Below the pieces are notes generated by a model. It was not told where the DNA came from. It did not search any database and saw only the letters and a program-made list of their open reading frames with translations. A stretch of 44,202 nt of DNA, taken from positions 1 to 44,202 of the forward strand of contig JAJYDF010000031.1 of NCBI GenBank assembly GCA_021777765.1. Direction: 5' to 3'. The position numbers and the translations under genes were made by a program. Of the stretch, positions 1 to 8,141 are shown one piece after another. Numbering within the stretch: the first letter of the stretch is position 1; the number at the start of each line of letters is the position of its first letter. Origin of the DNA: Pseudomonadota bacterium (lineage in GTDB: Bacteria > Pseudomonadota > Gammaproteobacteria > DASZBR01).

Positions 1-1828
1 GTTCTGGCCAAAATCTATTTAAGTGGCTAATCAGCGATTGTGAATATTGAAATGTTCCAGTTTGTGTAATTTGACCATCTACTTGATCATCAATAGATTG
101 CTTGTGAAAAAAACAACCATATTTATAAAACAAATAAAGCTGCGGTAGATTTAGACTGATATATATTCTATGGCGAGAGCCCCTATATTGGTAGAGGCCG
201 TGAAACTGTAATTGAGGATTATTCTCTTTCTGATAAAACACTTTACTATGTAAGATAATCTCCGTACTCAGTAAACATTCAATTTGATCTTTAGTGAGAT
301 TTTTGTAAGATGAAAAATAACTTAGCACTTCTTGTGATAACTTTTCCGAATCAAGTTTTTTTGCTTCTTCATTTAATTCACATAACACTTCGTCAGACAA
401 TTCAAATTCTTTTGCTTTTTCATCTAATTCACATAACACTTCGTCAGACAATGTTAAAAGATCCTTGTTTGTGAGATCAGCATTGTTTGTCAAAACTCTC
501 ATAAATTGAAGTAAGGAAGGGTTGCTGTCAGAAGATATTTTAGATCTGGGATGTTCATCTAATATTTTATTAAGGCGTAGTTCGAAGTCGCTAGTAGAAA
601 TAGATTTGTAATCGATATTTTCTATTTCAGATGTAAATTTATCATATACGACCTTTGGAATATCAGTAAACTTTAAAAGTTTTGTCGCTAAAAAAGTGAT
701 CAAAGTGTTTGCTAAATTTCCATATGTATGATCGAAGATATTGACAGGATGATCGAAGTTATTGACATGACGATCGAAGTTATTGGCAGGGAATAATATA
801 TTGTTTAAGGGCAATAAAAGATCTGTAATTTTTTCTACAGTTTGTCTGGCATCACTATAATTAAATAAATTACTGTCACATTGAGTTAATATTCTTAACA
901 ATACTAGATGGTCTTCATATCTTAAGTGTTTTATTGACTTAAAATGTGGTAAACAAGCAAGAATGAAGTCCAATTCACTTTGGCTCTTTTTTGCGTTAAT
1001 AACTGATAGTATTGCATGACCTAAATTTATTTCGGATGTTAACTCTAGCGATATAAAGTCATCAATAAATTTTATTTTATATTGTTCACAGTGAATCAAT
1101 GTGTAAAATAGATTAACATCACGATCTATTTGTTTGGGGAGGTGTGTGCATGATAGAATTTCAGAGATTTTTTCAAGGTATTTATTTGATTCTGGATATT
1201 TATTAGTAAGACTAGTGATAATTAAATGAACAATATCAAGCTTCATATTGTCAAAAATTAATCGTAGACCATCAAGTGAAAATTTACAGATAAAGCTACA
1301 AAATTCATTTATTATAAGTAGATTATTAGGTAAGATACTTTCAATATTATCTAAAATATTCAATCTTATTGATGTTCCTAATGATAGGATAGAATCTTTA
1401 TAATCGATATAATTTAAATGTTTTGATGATATTTCTAATAATAAGCCCTGTAATTTAATAAAATCGTTGTTTAATTTGCAATTATCAATTTTTTGAAAAA
1501 ATTGGATCAACCTTCCGCAAAAAGATTCTATTTCTGCTCCTTTTAACTTTTTCTTTAAATTATGAAAACAATCGATTATTGGGTGATCAGTTAAAAAAAA
1601 ACATTTTCTAGGGTTGATGAGATGCTGATTTGTCTTTAATGAAATAATTAGCTTTAATAATTCAACACGGAAGTACTCTTGCTGCTTAAACATTATCTGG
1701 ACTGTTTCCTTAATAGATGTAATAGCTATTTTGGCCCCAAAGAGTTGTTTAAGATATTCTACAACAGCAGCTTGTGTAGAGCTTGCAAGTTGTTTGCATT
1801 TAGCGTCGATTTCATTTCTCATGAGCAT
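1..1828 (-). CDS. Large helical protein of unknown function, candidate effector (3' end outside window)
   Basis: An open frame of 609 codons runs from ATG at 1828 to the left edge without a stop, so the C-terminus is missing. An in-frame TAA lies 6 nt upstream of the ATG, and AAGAGA precedes it, which fixes the start at 1828 (a second ATG at 1822 is possible). I recognise no domain. The protein looks almost wholly alpha-helical, rich in Leu, Ile, Asn and Lys, with no signal peptide or membrane segment. It has two in-frame tandem repeats: three 7-residue copies of the type NNFDHPV, and two 17-residue copies beginning LSDEVLCEL. It is divergent from the CE-protease gene at 2385, and its promoter carries a PmrA-like box. 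Size, codon bias toward A/T and control region suggest a secreted effector, but this is inference. Confidence 0.75.
   Translation of the reverse strand, partial: MLMRNEIDAKCKQLASSTQAAVVEYLKQLFGAKIAITSIKETVQIMFKQQEYFRVELLKLIISLKTNQHLINPRKCFFLTDHPIIDCFHNLKKKLKGAEIESFCGRLIQFFQKIDNCKLNNDFIKLQGLLLEISSKHLNYIDYKDSILSLGTSIRLNILDNIESILPNNLLIINEFCSFICKFSLDGLRLIFDNMKLDIVHLIITSLTNKYPESNKYLEKISEILSCTHLPKQIDRDVNLFYTLIHCEQYKIKFIDDFISLELTSEINLGHAILSVINAKKSQSELDFILACLPHFKSIKHLRYEDHLVLLRILTQCDSNLFNYSDARQTVEKITDLLLPLNNILFPANNFDRHVNNFDHPVNIFDHTYGNLANTLITFLATKLLKFTDIPKVVYDKFTSEIENIDYKSISTSDFELRLNKILDEHPRSKISSDSNPSLLQFMRVLTNNADLTNKDLLTLSDEVLCELDEKAKEFELSDEVLCELNEEAKKLDSEKLSQEVLSYFSSYKNLTKDQIECLLSTEIILHSKVFYQKENNPQLQFHGLYQYRGSRHRIYISLNLPQLYLFYKYGCFFHKQSIDDQVDGQITQTGTFQYSQSLISHLNRFWPE
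376..451 (-). repeat. 51-bp in-frame tandem repeat
   Basis: A 25-base identical core occurs at 376-400 and again at 427-451, a 51-bp period. It encodes two 17-residue units starting LSDEVLCEL inside the partial gene at 1-1828. The frame is kept, so the duplication lengthens a helical, acidic segment. Confidence 0.85.
730..792 (-). repeat. Three copies of a 21-bp in-frame repeat
   Basis: Units at 730-750, 751-771 and 772-792 differ by only a few bases. On the coding (minus) strand they give NNFDRHV, NNFDHPV and NIFDHTY. The period is a multiple of three, so the protein frame is preserved. Confidence 0.85.
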
Positions 1829-1902
1829 ATTCTCTTAGACTAAGATATTTATCTGATTTGCTCTCTCCTAAGAGGGAAAGGCATTAATTAATTAGAACGA
1901 CA

Positions 1903-1935
1903 ATTATACTCTTTCTTTATTAATTTAATATTAAG
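1903..1935 (-). promoter_or_regulatory. PmrA-like box and -10 element for the gene at 1-1828
   Basis: The minus strand reads CTTAATATTAAATTAATAAA at 1935-1916, two half-sites whose TTAA cores are 11 nt apart. The first half is identical to the PmrA consensus half-site cTTAATATT of Legionella and Coxiella. Seven bases later is a perfect TATAAT (1908-1903). The direct repeat sits where an OmpR-family activator would replace a -35 element. The leader then contains CTCTTAGGAGAG and a small hairpin over the ribosome-binding site. Confidence 0.6.
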
Positions 1936-1961
1936 TAAATTCTTTGTTTTTAGAGCTCTCA

Positions 1962-2038
1962 GCTTACGACAAAAATCCTGTGTTTTATCCTTCTCCCCGA
2001 AGGGGAGAAGGATAAACCCCTCAATTTTTGTCGCATGC
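1962..2038. repeat. Nested palindrome between divergent promoters
   Basis: Outer arms at 1962-1976 and 2024-2038 match at 13 of 15 positions; both contain GCGACAAAAAT or a close form of it. Inside, 1984-2016 is a perfect 15-bp stem closed by GAA, built on CCTTCTCCCC. No T-run follows on either strand, so it is a poor intrinsic terminator. The CTTCTCCC core recurs at 5918-5941, 12331-12391 and 39822-39845. Confidence 0.7.
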
Positions 2039-2211
2039 TTAGATTGTTTTCAGAGCATACGCATCTTAAATGCTAGCCAATACAAAGCTTAGATAATCTT
2101 CATCCATTTAAGCCATTCTTTGTTAACGACATCATCCACCTTTAGTTGTTTCTTCTTTTGACTAGATTGAAGATGCGTTTGCCCTGAACTTCCTAAAAAC
2201 ATACCCACAAT

Positions 2212-2244
2212 ATTAAGATTTCCTTAAGAAGAATATGGTATAAT
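2212..2244 (+). promoter_or_regulatory. PmrA-like box and -10 element for the CE-protease gene
   Basis: ATTAAGATTTCCTTAAGAAG (2212-2231) has two half-sites with TTAA cores 11 nt apart, agreeing with the PmrA consensus except at the last two bases. TATAAT at 2239-2244 follows after exactly 7 bases, the same spacing as in the divergent promoter at 1903-1935. The leader to the ATG at 2385 would be about 135 nt. Confidence 0.55.
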
Positions 2245-2384
2245 AATTCAAGTAAATTTTAATCTGCAATTACTCCAACAAAGAGCGTTGAATATTCCGC
2301 TAAGTCTCATTAGCTGAGTAAATTTTAATTATTTTGTTGTTAGAGCAGCGTAAAATCATCAATTATGACTGGGGAGAGTTAATC

Positions 2385-4781
2385 ATGCCTACTTCTGAAG
2401 AATCTACTTTGTTAGAAAATATCCAATATCAAAAGTGGATGTATGACACAGATGTTAATAGAAGCATCGAAGGATTTTTATTACGACACGATCCCAAAAA
2501 TGTCCGCGGTGTTTTATTAAAAGCCTTGGCTGATGAAGCAATTAAGAAAAATGATCCGCAGTATGAAGAAAACTTTAAAAAATATGTTCAGAATGCATTA
2601 TTGGACCTTGAAGCAGGCAAAACACGAATAGCTTTCCCCATCCATTTTGGGAATCATTTTGCGACTGTAGCTATTGATATAAATGAAAAATCAGCTGTTA
2701 TAGTTGAGCCCATGCAGTCATACCAGGCTGACGTTAACAAAGTTAAAGGTTTTCTCACTAATTTGTTTCAAGATATTAATGGTTTTAAAGTTGAAGAATG
2801 TGCCATAAAAATTCAAGATGATGGCTGGAACTGTGGTTATATATCTAGCAAGTTAGCAGAACACTTTTTAACCTGTGAATGCGATTTATCCTCTGCCATT
2901 AAACAAGAACATTTACCAAAAGCAATTAAAGACTTAAAAAATGGCGAGTCGGCTAAAAAAGAACTGGTCACAGATGTCCAAAATGCTTACTTAGCGTATC
3001 AATCACATCATAAAAATGTTGTAGCAAACAATAGCGCTATTCAAACTACTACCTTCAAAGCACTTTCATTATCCATTTTAAATTTAGCAGCGACTAATCA
3101 ACTTGAAGGAGACCTTTTTAAAGTAACACAAGCAAAATTATTAGAACTGTATACAATTTATTTAACTCAAAAAAATAATAATACCAAACCTGATGCTAAA
3201 GAAATCAGCTGGGATAAATTTAAACATTTCCTATTAAATCAACAGTCAGACGGTGAGCAACAAAAATTAGCACAAGATTTTAGCAGGGTTTTTGAAGCAA
3301 AATTTCAGACTATCAATGATGAATTATTTCAAACATATCATCCCCAATTAAAAGCAGATTTTTTAAAAGAATTCGAAAATTTTCTAGGAAATAAAGCAGA
3401 TGATGGGCATCCAAAAATCTATCTTCGCATCAAAGCGGTTAGAAGAGAATTTAAAAGATTAATGCAGGACAAAACACTTAATACTACAAATGAAAAAGTT
3501 GCAGCTTTGGAAAAGTGGTGGCGTGATGAATTCATTAAAAACAAGAAAAGTATAGTAGAATTAAGTATTAATGGATTTCCTAACGAATATGATTTGACCC
3601 ACTTATTTGAAAACCTGAGTAATATTAATTTTAACTTTGGTACTGCTCCGAACAGAATTGTTCATTATCCTACGGCAGATTATGGAACTATTAATCAAAA
3701 CCAAATTTTTGAAGCTGGTCTTTACGCGCCTTATGTAATTCGCGATTTATGCGATGTTAACTCTGGAATTATTATAAAATTGGAAGAGCCAAATAATAAT
3801 ATATATAGATTTACCTCATTAACTAACGAGGAGCGCACTAAAAGATTAAAGGCAATTCTTACTAAACATTCTGGACCTTCTAAAGTCTCGAGCCCGGGCG
3901 AAACAGGTTTTGTAACATCTAATGATAATCCTTATACATTTTCTGGGCTTCCTGCTGCAATAAATCCAGATGAAACGATTGTTAAGTTTTTAAAAAATGC
4001 AAAAGAACCTTCTTTATACCCTACTGTCACTTTAACCAAAGATAATGATCAGTGGCATATTATAGACGAGGATCCCAATCATACCTGGCTCAAAATTAAA
4101 TCATTTAAACCCGAAATAATTGTCGAACAAATAAAACCGGCAAAAACAACTGAGAAAACGGATTCTCCTAAAACTGAAGAGAAATCCACAGCTAAAACGG
4201 ATCAGAAAAAACGAAGTGGTGTTACTTCAGATTTAATTAATTTTACTACTCAAAAAGCTGCGCAAATCATTAAAACTGTTTGTGGCACTCTTCCAAATAC
4301 CCAAGTTATTTCAAACACACAATTTAAAGTGGGTGGAAAAGAGGTTGAAGTATTTGAAAACGGGTTTAGATTTACAGAAGTTACCAAAGAAATAATTGAA
4401 GCTTGCGTGAAGGCGATGGCAGCTATTTTTAATGACGCAAATATAATGGATAAAAATAAACGAGTCGTTAAACTGAATTTATCTAAAGAACATGAACAAT
4501 TCCGCGCTGATTATATAGCTGAATTGCAAAAACATGATTTAATTTTATCGGAAAATAAATGGCAAGCTATAGATGATGCGCACAATAAAAAGCAATCTAC
4601 AGAAGAAAATAAAGAGAATGTGGATGCGAATAAACATAATGTGAGCGGAAAATTACCAACAAAACATCATGACACAGCAAAACATAATGACTCAACAAAA
4701 CAACATCATGATAAAGAAAATATCTCAAATCAGGCGGGTTCAGAGCATCCTGTTAGAACGCCATTAAAAACTAGATCATGA
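2385..4781 (+). CDS. CE-clan (Ulp1/C48-like) cysteine protease, candidate effector
   Basis: The start at 2385 is chosen because GGGGAGAG lies 6 nt upstream; an earlier in-frame start at 2334 lacks a ribosome-binding site. The 798-residue protein has a CE-clan catalytic pattern near its N-terminus: His91 in GNHFATVAID, Glu108 in VEPMQSY, Gln144 and Cys150 in QDDGWNCGY. The His-acid spacing (17) and Gln-Cys spacing (6) equal those of yeast Ulp1. Such proteases remove ubiquitin, SMT3/SUMO or NEDD8 from host proteins; some relatives (YopJ) are acetyltransferases. The middle is helical. A Lys/Thr/Glu-rich linker near 600-620 precedes an unknown domain (about 625-745) and a His/Lys/Asn-rich tail ending TPLKTRS. 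There is no signal peptide, which fits Dot/Icm-type export. Catalytic assignment is firm; substrate and secretion are inferred. Confidence 0.8.
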   Translation: MPTSEESTLLENIQYQKWMYDTDVNRSIEGFLLRHDPKNVRGVLLKALADEAIKKNDPQYEENFKKYVQNALLDLEAGKTRIAFPIHFGNHFATVAIDINEKSAVIVEPMQSYQADVNKVKGFLTNLFQDINGFKVEECAIKIQDDGWNCGYISSKLAEHFLTCECDLSSAIKQEHLPKAIKDLKNGESAKKELVTDVQNAYLAYQSHHKNVVANNSAIQTTTFKALSLSILNLAATNQLEGDLFKVTQAKLLELYTIYLTQKNNNTKPDAKEISWDKFKHFLLNQQSDGEQQKLAQDFSRVFEAKFQTINDELFQTYHPQLKADFLKEFENFLGNKADDGHPKIYLRIKAVRREFKRLMQDKTLNTTNEKVAALEKWWRDEFIKNKKSIVELSINGFPNEYDLTHLFENLSNINFNFGTAPNRIVHYPTADYGTINQNQIFEAGLYAPYVIRDLCDVNSGIIIKLEEPNNNIYRFTSLTNEERTKRLKAILTKHSGPSKVSSPGETGFVTSNDNPYTFSGLPAAINPDETIVKFLKNAKEPSLYPTVTLTKDNDQWHIIDEDPNHTWLKIKSFKPEIIVEQIKPAKTTEKTDSPKTEEKSTAKTDQKKRSGVTSDLINFTTQKAAQIIKTVCGTLPNTQVISNTQFKVGGKEVEVFENGFRFTEVTKEIIEACVKAMAAIFNDANIMDKNKRVVKLNLSKEHEQFRADYIAELQKHDLILSENKWQAIDDAHNKKQSTEENKENVDANKHNVSGKLPTKHHDTAKHNDSTKQHHDKENISNQAGSEHPVRTPLKTRS

Positions 4782-4821
4782 GAGTTCTCCGCGTTATTAA
4801 AATCTCCATGAGGGAGTCATC

Positions 4822-4910
4822 GTAGGTCGGACTGAGCAAATGATGAAATGATTAATAACAATAATATTTAATTATTCGAGGATTTTGAAAAATTCTCAGC
4901 GAGGTCCGAC
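4822..4910 (+). repeat. REP-like element, GTAGGTCGGA family
   Basis: GTAGGTCGGACTGAGC opens the element and GCGAGGTCCGAC closes it. GTCGGAC pairs with GTCCGAC, leaving about 60 nt of AT-rich loop. The same design recurs at 8629-8739 and 11181-11289. A GTAG tetranucleotide before a palindrome is the mark of REP sequences mobilised by RAYT transposases. Confidence 0.7.
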
Positions 4911-4917
4911 AAATATG

Positions 4918-5796
4918 CTAAATCAAACTTTTCCCAACAATTCCTTCCAAAATGCTCAATGGAGATAAGCTCGGTTCTTGCATTGCATGCGTCGGTAAGT
5001 AAAAAGTTTGTTCTAATAAATGTTGTCCTTTAATAGCGGCATGTGAAACTTGGTCGGTAAATACTATCCACGTCGAATGCGCTGGAAATTTAATTTCTTG
5101 AAAAGGGACAGCCGTCTGATAAGTCAAATCTTGTTTCATTCTATCGTGAATATGCAGCATGGTGTGATCATACTGAGTGCGAAACTCCCGTGTGATTTTC
5201 ATGGTATGCATCGCTTTAGCGAGTAACACATTATATTTAGTTACATGAGGTAAAAACCTTTGCGCAACTTTGGTAAATGGTTCACCCACATGCCAATCTC
5301 TTGTTTCATTATGTGGATTAATATTTGAAAAGATTCACAGAATTCTTTTGCCATGCGTGGGCGATGAAGGAAATGCGTCAACATGTAATCTCGTATCATC
5401 TTTTTTGTAGGAAGGTGCTTTGCGGCCATATATTTCAGCAGGTCGAAAGCTGGTACGCCCCGTTAAAAACGCTTTAGTGTACATTGGAAATAATTGATGT
5501 ATTAATTGTTTACTATAAGTTGCATAGCGATCACATAACTGTGTAAATAAAATTTTATCGGTTTCACTACATGTCACACCGCGTAATTGTCCATTCAGTT
5601 TATTGTAACTAATATTTTTTTTGTCTTTGAGGTAAGAGGGCGATAATAAATGTTGTTCATTTTCATTGATGGCGAAAGATAATTGCGGCATGAAAATCAC
5701 TTTACCATTTTCCAAAGCATTAACCGCATTTAATTGAGTTTGTTGGTTAATTAAATATTCCCATGAGTTAATATCAAAATGTTCGATAGATGACAT
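4918..5796 (-). pseudogene. kdoO: Kdo hydroxylase (KdoO family) interrupted by an in-frame TGA
   Basis: One frame of 293 codons is interrupted by TGA at 5337-5335. Upstream it ends HVDAFPSSPTHGKRIL; downstream, same frame, it continues IFSNINPHNETRDWHVGEPF. Family members read RILRVF at this point, so a CGA (Arg) to TGA transition is the simplest cause. KdoO is an Fe(II)/2-oxoglutarate-type dioxygenase that hydroxylates Kdo to Ko in lipid A-core. The iron-binding HxD (HVD) lies before the stop and the likely distal His (DQVSHA) after it, so the truncated product should be inactive. The 5' ATG has AAGG upstream. No frameshift is present, so decay is recent, unless the stop is a sequencing error. 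Confidence 0.8.
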
Positions 5797-5822
5797 AAGT
5801 TAAGCCTTTTAAAACGGTATGA

Positions 5823-5943
5823 TTCCTTCTACGCGAAGGGGAGAGGGTGCTGATGGCGATAGGGTGAACTAAAATAAGTTAACACGTAATTAAAAATGCC
5901 CTCATCCGCCTTCGGCACCTTCTCCCGCATGCGGGAGAAGGAA
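5823..5943. repeat. Palindromic repeat, CTTCTCCC family
   Basis: The element starts TTCCTTCT and ends GAGAAGGAA. Near its right end, 5918-5941 is a perfect 24-nt palindrome on CCTTCTCCCGC. It also contains CCCTCATCCGCC, paired loosely with GGCGATAGGGTGA to the left. It lies between the start of kdoO and the small-RNA terminator. Confidence 0.65.
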
Positions 5944-5982
5944 AGAAAATTAGGTAGTATATCATTACAAAAATTCAGACAT

Positions 5983-6017
5983 AAAAAAAGGCGGCACATT
6001 TTTATGTGCCGCCTTTT
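5983..6017 (-). terminator. Intrinsic terminator of the Csr-type RNA
   Basis: On the minus strand a 14-bp perfect stem (arms 6017-6004 and 5999-5986, AAAAGGCGGCACAT) with a 4-nt loop is followed by a run of T. This is one of the strongest terminators in the window, and no protein gene precedes it on this strand within 450 nt. Confidence 0.92.
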
Positions 6018-6125
6018 AGGTCATTAACAAATCTTCCTTTGCTTTGACCTGCCTTCCTGGCAAGTTACAGTCCCTTAAAAAGCTTAATCCTTAAGCTTTG
6101 ATCCTGTGTTTAGTCCTTAAACATA
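5983..6125 (-). ncRNA. CsrA-titrating small RNA (CsrB/RsmY/RsmZ type)
   Basis: An RNA of about 143 nt is predicted from a promoter at 6159-6132 to the terminator at 5983. Reading down the minus strand, GGA motifs appear in hairpin loops one after another: stem TGTTTA/TAAACA with loop AGGAC (6123-6107); stem AAAGCTTA/TAAGCTTT with loop AGGAT (6099-6079); stem ACTTGCC/GGCAGGT with loop AGGAA (6065-6047); stem CAAA/TTTG with loop GGAAGA near 6040-6027. Unpaired CAGGAT and AAGGGAC lie between them. Serial A-GGA loops are the hallmark of RNAs that sequester CsrA/RsmA. In Legionella such RNAs, made under LetAS control, relieve CsrA repression of transmissive-phase genes including effectors. The family call rests on architecture; orthology to RsmY or RsmZ cannot be decided here. 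Confidence 0.82.
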
Positions 6126-6131
6126 CCTATT

Positions 6132-6159
6132 AATCTAGCATACTAATAAAAGCTTGCAA
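6132..6159 (-). promoter_or_regulatory. Promoter of the Csr-type RNA
   Basis: On the minus strand TTGCAA (6159-6154) and TAGATT (6137-6132) are separated by 16 bp, placing the start near 6125, one or two bases before the first AGGA hairpin. An inverted repeat TGCAA-N5-TTGCA overlaps the -35. Farther up, 6193-6211 has a CAAG...CTTG dyad centred about 77 nt from the start, where LetA/GacA activator sites usually lie, but it does not match their consensus well. Confidence 0.6.
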
Positions 6160-6214
6160 GTAGTTTGCATGCTCACCTATTTGGTAAAAATACAAGAGGC
6201 AGCACCGCTTGCAT

Positions 6215-6472
6215 TTTTAAATAATATTTAAGATCAAATGGTTAACATTAATGCTGTCTGATAAATTGTAAATGGCTTTCTCATGACTGGGCGAATATCT
6301 TACAAAATATTACGAGAAATTAATGAAAATTAAGATTAGATTTTCAGTGAATTAATTTAAAACGATGTTCTAAGCGCATAGTCCCACTTAATTATTGTAA
6401 CAATTCAGTGCTTACACGCTCGCCTGTCAGCGGGTTGATAAAATTAATAATTCAATTAAAACATCTCATAGG
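6215..6472. other. Intergenic stretch without recognised features
   Basis: Between the upstream region of the small RNA and the stop of the ABC ATPase gene I see only AT-rich DNA with a short ATTGTAACAAT palindrome near 6397. No open frame with a ribosome-binding site was found. Confidence 0.5.
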
Positions 6473-7162
6473 TTAGGCGATTTGAGTTTCTTCTATCATA
6501 CCGTCTCTGATTTCAATTACCCGATGGGTGCGATTCGCCAAAGTATTATCGTGAGTAACAATAATTATAGTTTTCCCTTGTGAAGCAAGCTGTTCGAACA
6601 TGGAAATAATTTCTGATCCTGTATGGCTATCTAAATTACCCGTTGGTTCATCCGCCAATATCACATTCGGATTGGTAATCAGAGCTCGCGCAATGGCTAC
6701 CCGTTGTCTTTGACCGCCTGATAATTCATTCGGTAAGTGATGAACACGTTTTCCTAATCCTACTCGACTTAACATTTCATGTGCCATGTCTTTACGTTGT
6801 TGCACATCGATATTGCGATAGAGCAGTGGTAATGCCACATTATCTAACGCACTATTATTGCCCAATAAATTGAAGTTTTGAAAAATAAAACCAATTTGTC
6901 GGTTTCTTACGGTGGATAAATCATCGGCTGATAAAGAACTGACATCTTTACCATCTAAAAAATATTTACCCGAAGTAGGGGTATCCAAACAACCTAGTAG
7001 ATTCATAAGGGTTGATTTACCCGATCCCGATGGACCTAAAATAGAAATATATTCACCACGATTAATGTTTAAATTGATATCATGCAGGACCGGCACAACA
7101 ATTTTACCTAATTGATATGATTTATAGATATGTTGGCATGAGATAAGATTTTGTGGATTCAT
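6473..7162 (-). CDS. ABC transporter ATP-binding protein, MacB/LolD type
   Basis: The 229-residue protein has a Walker A motif (GPSGSGKST), Q-loop (FIFQNFNLL), signature ([15 protein letters not shown]), Walker B ([12 protein letters not shown]) and H-loop (IVTHD). The pattern GCLDTPTSG after Walker A and the DEPTGNLDS ending are typical of the MacB/LolD/FtsE-like group that powers lipoprotein release or MacB-type efflux. ATG at 7162 is preferred to an upstream TTG at 7180, although neither has a good Shine-Dalgarno sequence. No permease gene follows; downstream is the Csr-type RNA. It is therefore an orphan ATPase here, and its partner must be encoded elsewhere or lost. Confidence 0.9.
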   Translation of the reverse strand: MNPQNLISCQHIYKSYQLGKIVVPVLHDINLNINRGEYISILGPSGSGKSTLMNLLGCLDTPTSGKYFLDGKDVSSLSADDLSTVRNRQIGFIFQNFNLLGNNSALDNVALPLLYRNIDVQQRKDMAHEMLSRVGLGKRVHHLPNELSGGQRQRVAIARALITNPNVILADEPTGNLDSHTGSEIISMFEQLASQGKTIIIVTHDNTLANRTHRVIEIRDGMIEETQIA

Positions 7163-7199
7163 ATATTTTATTGATAACAAATAAATTTGAGAATGTATT

Positions 7200-8141
7200 A
7201 TGAAAAAATTTAAATTACAAGATTTAATTTTTCTGTTGATATTTTATTTATTTATTACTCCAGTCAGTATTGCATCATCGTCACAACAAACCACCGCTAT
7301 AAATAACCTTTTAAAGACTTCAGCATCGTTGCCCATGCAACAAAGAATAGAGCGGATAAGCAATTATTTTATCAATGTTCCTTACCAACTTGAACCGTTA
7401 GGTGAGGGAAGAGCAGGGCAATTTAATCAAGAACCGTTATATCGATTCGATAAATTTGATTGTCAAACCTATGTTAGCACCGTGCTTGCTTTAGCTAATT
7501 CATGTAATTTTGATTCATTTACACGAAATATACAATTAATCGATTATGAAAACGGAAAAATCTCTTTTACCACGCGAAACCATTTTACTGATGGTGATTG
7601 GGTACCTAATAATATTAAACAAGGATTTATTAAAGATATTAATTATCAAGTGGCAGGCAAAAAAGTCATGTATGCCACAACATTAATAGATAAAGAAAAT
7701 TGGATAAAAAATTTAACTGCCGAGAGAATACATATAGATAATTTAACCACACCAGAGATTAATATTAAATTATTGCAATTACATCAACTATCACATAGCG
7801 TAAAAAATAAATGGTATAGTTTGCCTTATATTCCAGCGTCGGCTTTATTTATCGGGCAACAAAAAATTCCCGGTGATATTTTTAATGATATTCCATCTGG
7901 TGCAATTATTTTAATTGTTCATCCTGTCACAAATATAAATAACAATACTATAAATGGTAATACTACAGTAGTGCATATGGGATTAACGGTTCGATATAAT
8001 CACCAGCTTTATATACGCGAAGCATCGAGTTATTTTGGTAGAGTTATTGATGTTCCGTTGATTAATTATTTACTCTTTGTTAATCCAATGAGTGATAAGC
8101 AGGGCATTAGTTTATTTATGCCAGTCTCATACGTCCGGTAG
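7200..8141 (+). CDS. DUF1460 (amidase-like, NlpC/P60-related) exported protein
   Basis: The 313-residue protein has a signal peptide (Lys-rich start, hydrophobic stretch 9-24, cleavage likely near IASSS). It matches the DUF1460 family, once annotated as N-acetylmuramoyl-L-alanine amidase-like. The probable nucleophile is the Cys in FDKFDCQTYVST, and the probable catalytic His is in VVHMGL near residue 260. The fold is thought to be papain-like, acting on peptidoglycan peptides in the periplasm; substrate is not known. It is divergent from the ABC ATPase (38 nt between starts) and its 3' end overlaps the convergent pilin gene by 26 nt. Confidence 0.75.
   Translation: MKKFKLQDLIFLLIFYLFITPVSIASSSQQTTAINNLLKTSASLPMQQRIERISNYFINVPYQLEPLGEGRAGQFNQEPLYRFDKFDCQTYVSTVLALANSCNFDSFTRNIQLIDYENGKISFTTRNHFTDGDWVPNNIKQGFIKDINYQVAGKKVMYATTLIDKENWIKNLTAERIHIDNLTTPEINIKLLQLHQLSHSVKNKWYSLPYIPASALFIGQQKIPGDIFNDIPSGAIILIVHPVTNINNNTINGNTTVVHMGLTVRYNHQLYIREASSYFGRVIDVPLINYLLFVNPMSDKQGISLFMPVSYVR

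Noticed and set aside
730..792. Short tandem repeat as a CRISPR array
   Set aside because: The 21-bp units are contiguous without spacers, lie inside a coding frame and encode repeated residues.
5335..5337. TGA in kdoO as selenocysteine or a reassigned codon
   Set aside because: The family has Arg here, no SECIS-like hairpin stands out, and TGA ends normal genes such as the one at 2385-4781.
5241..5429. Separate 62-codon frame inside the kdoO region
   Set aside because: It is in another frame from the Kdo hydroxylase, which reads through at 5335-5337 after a single in-frame stop; this frame has no family resemblance.
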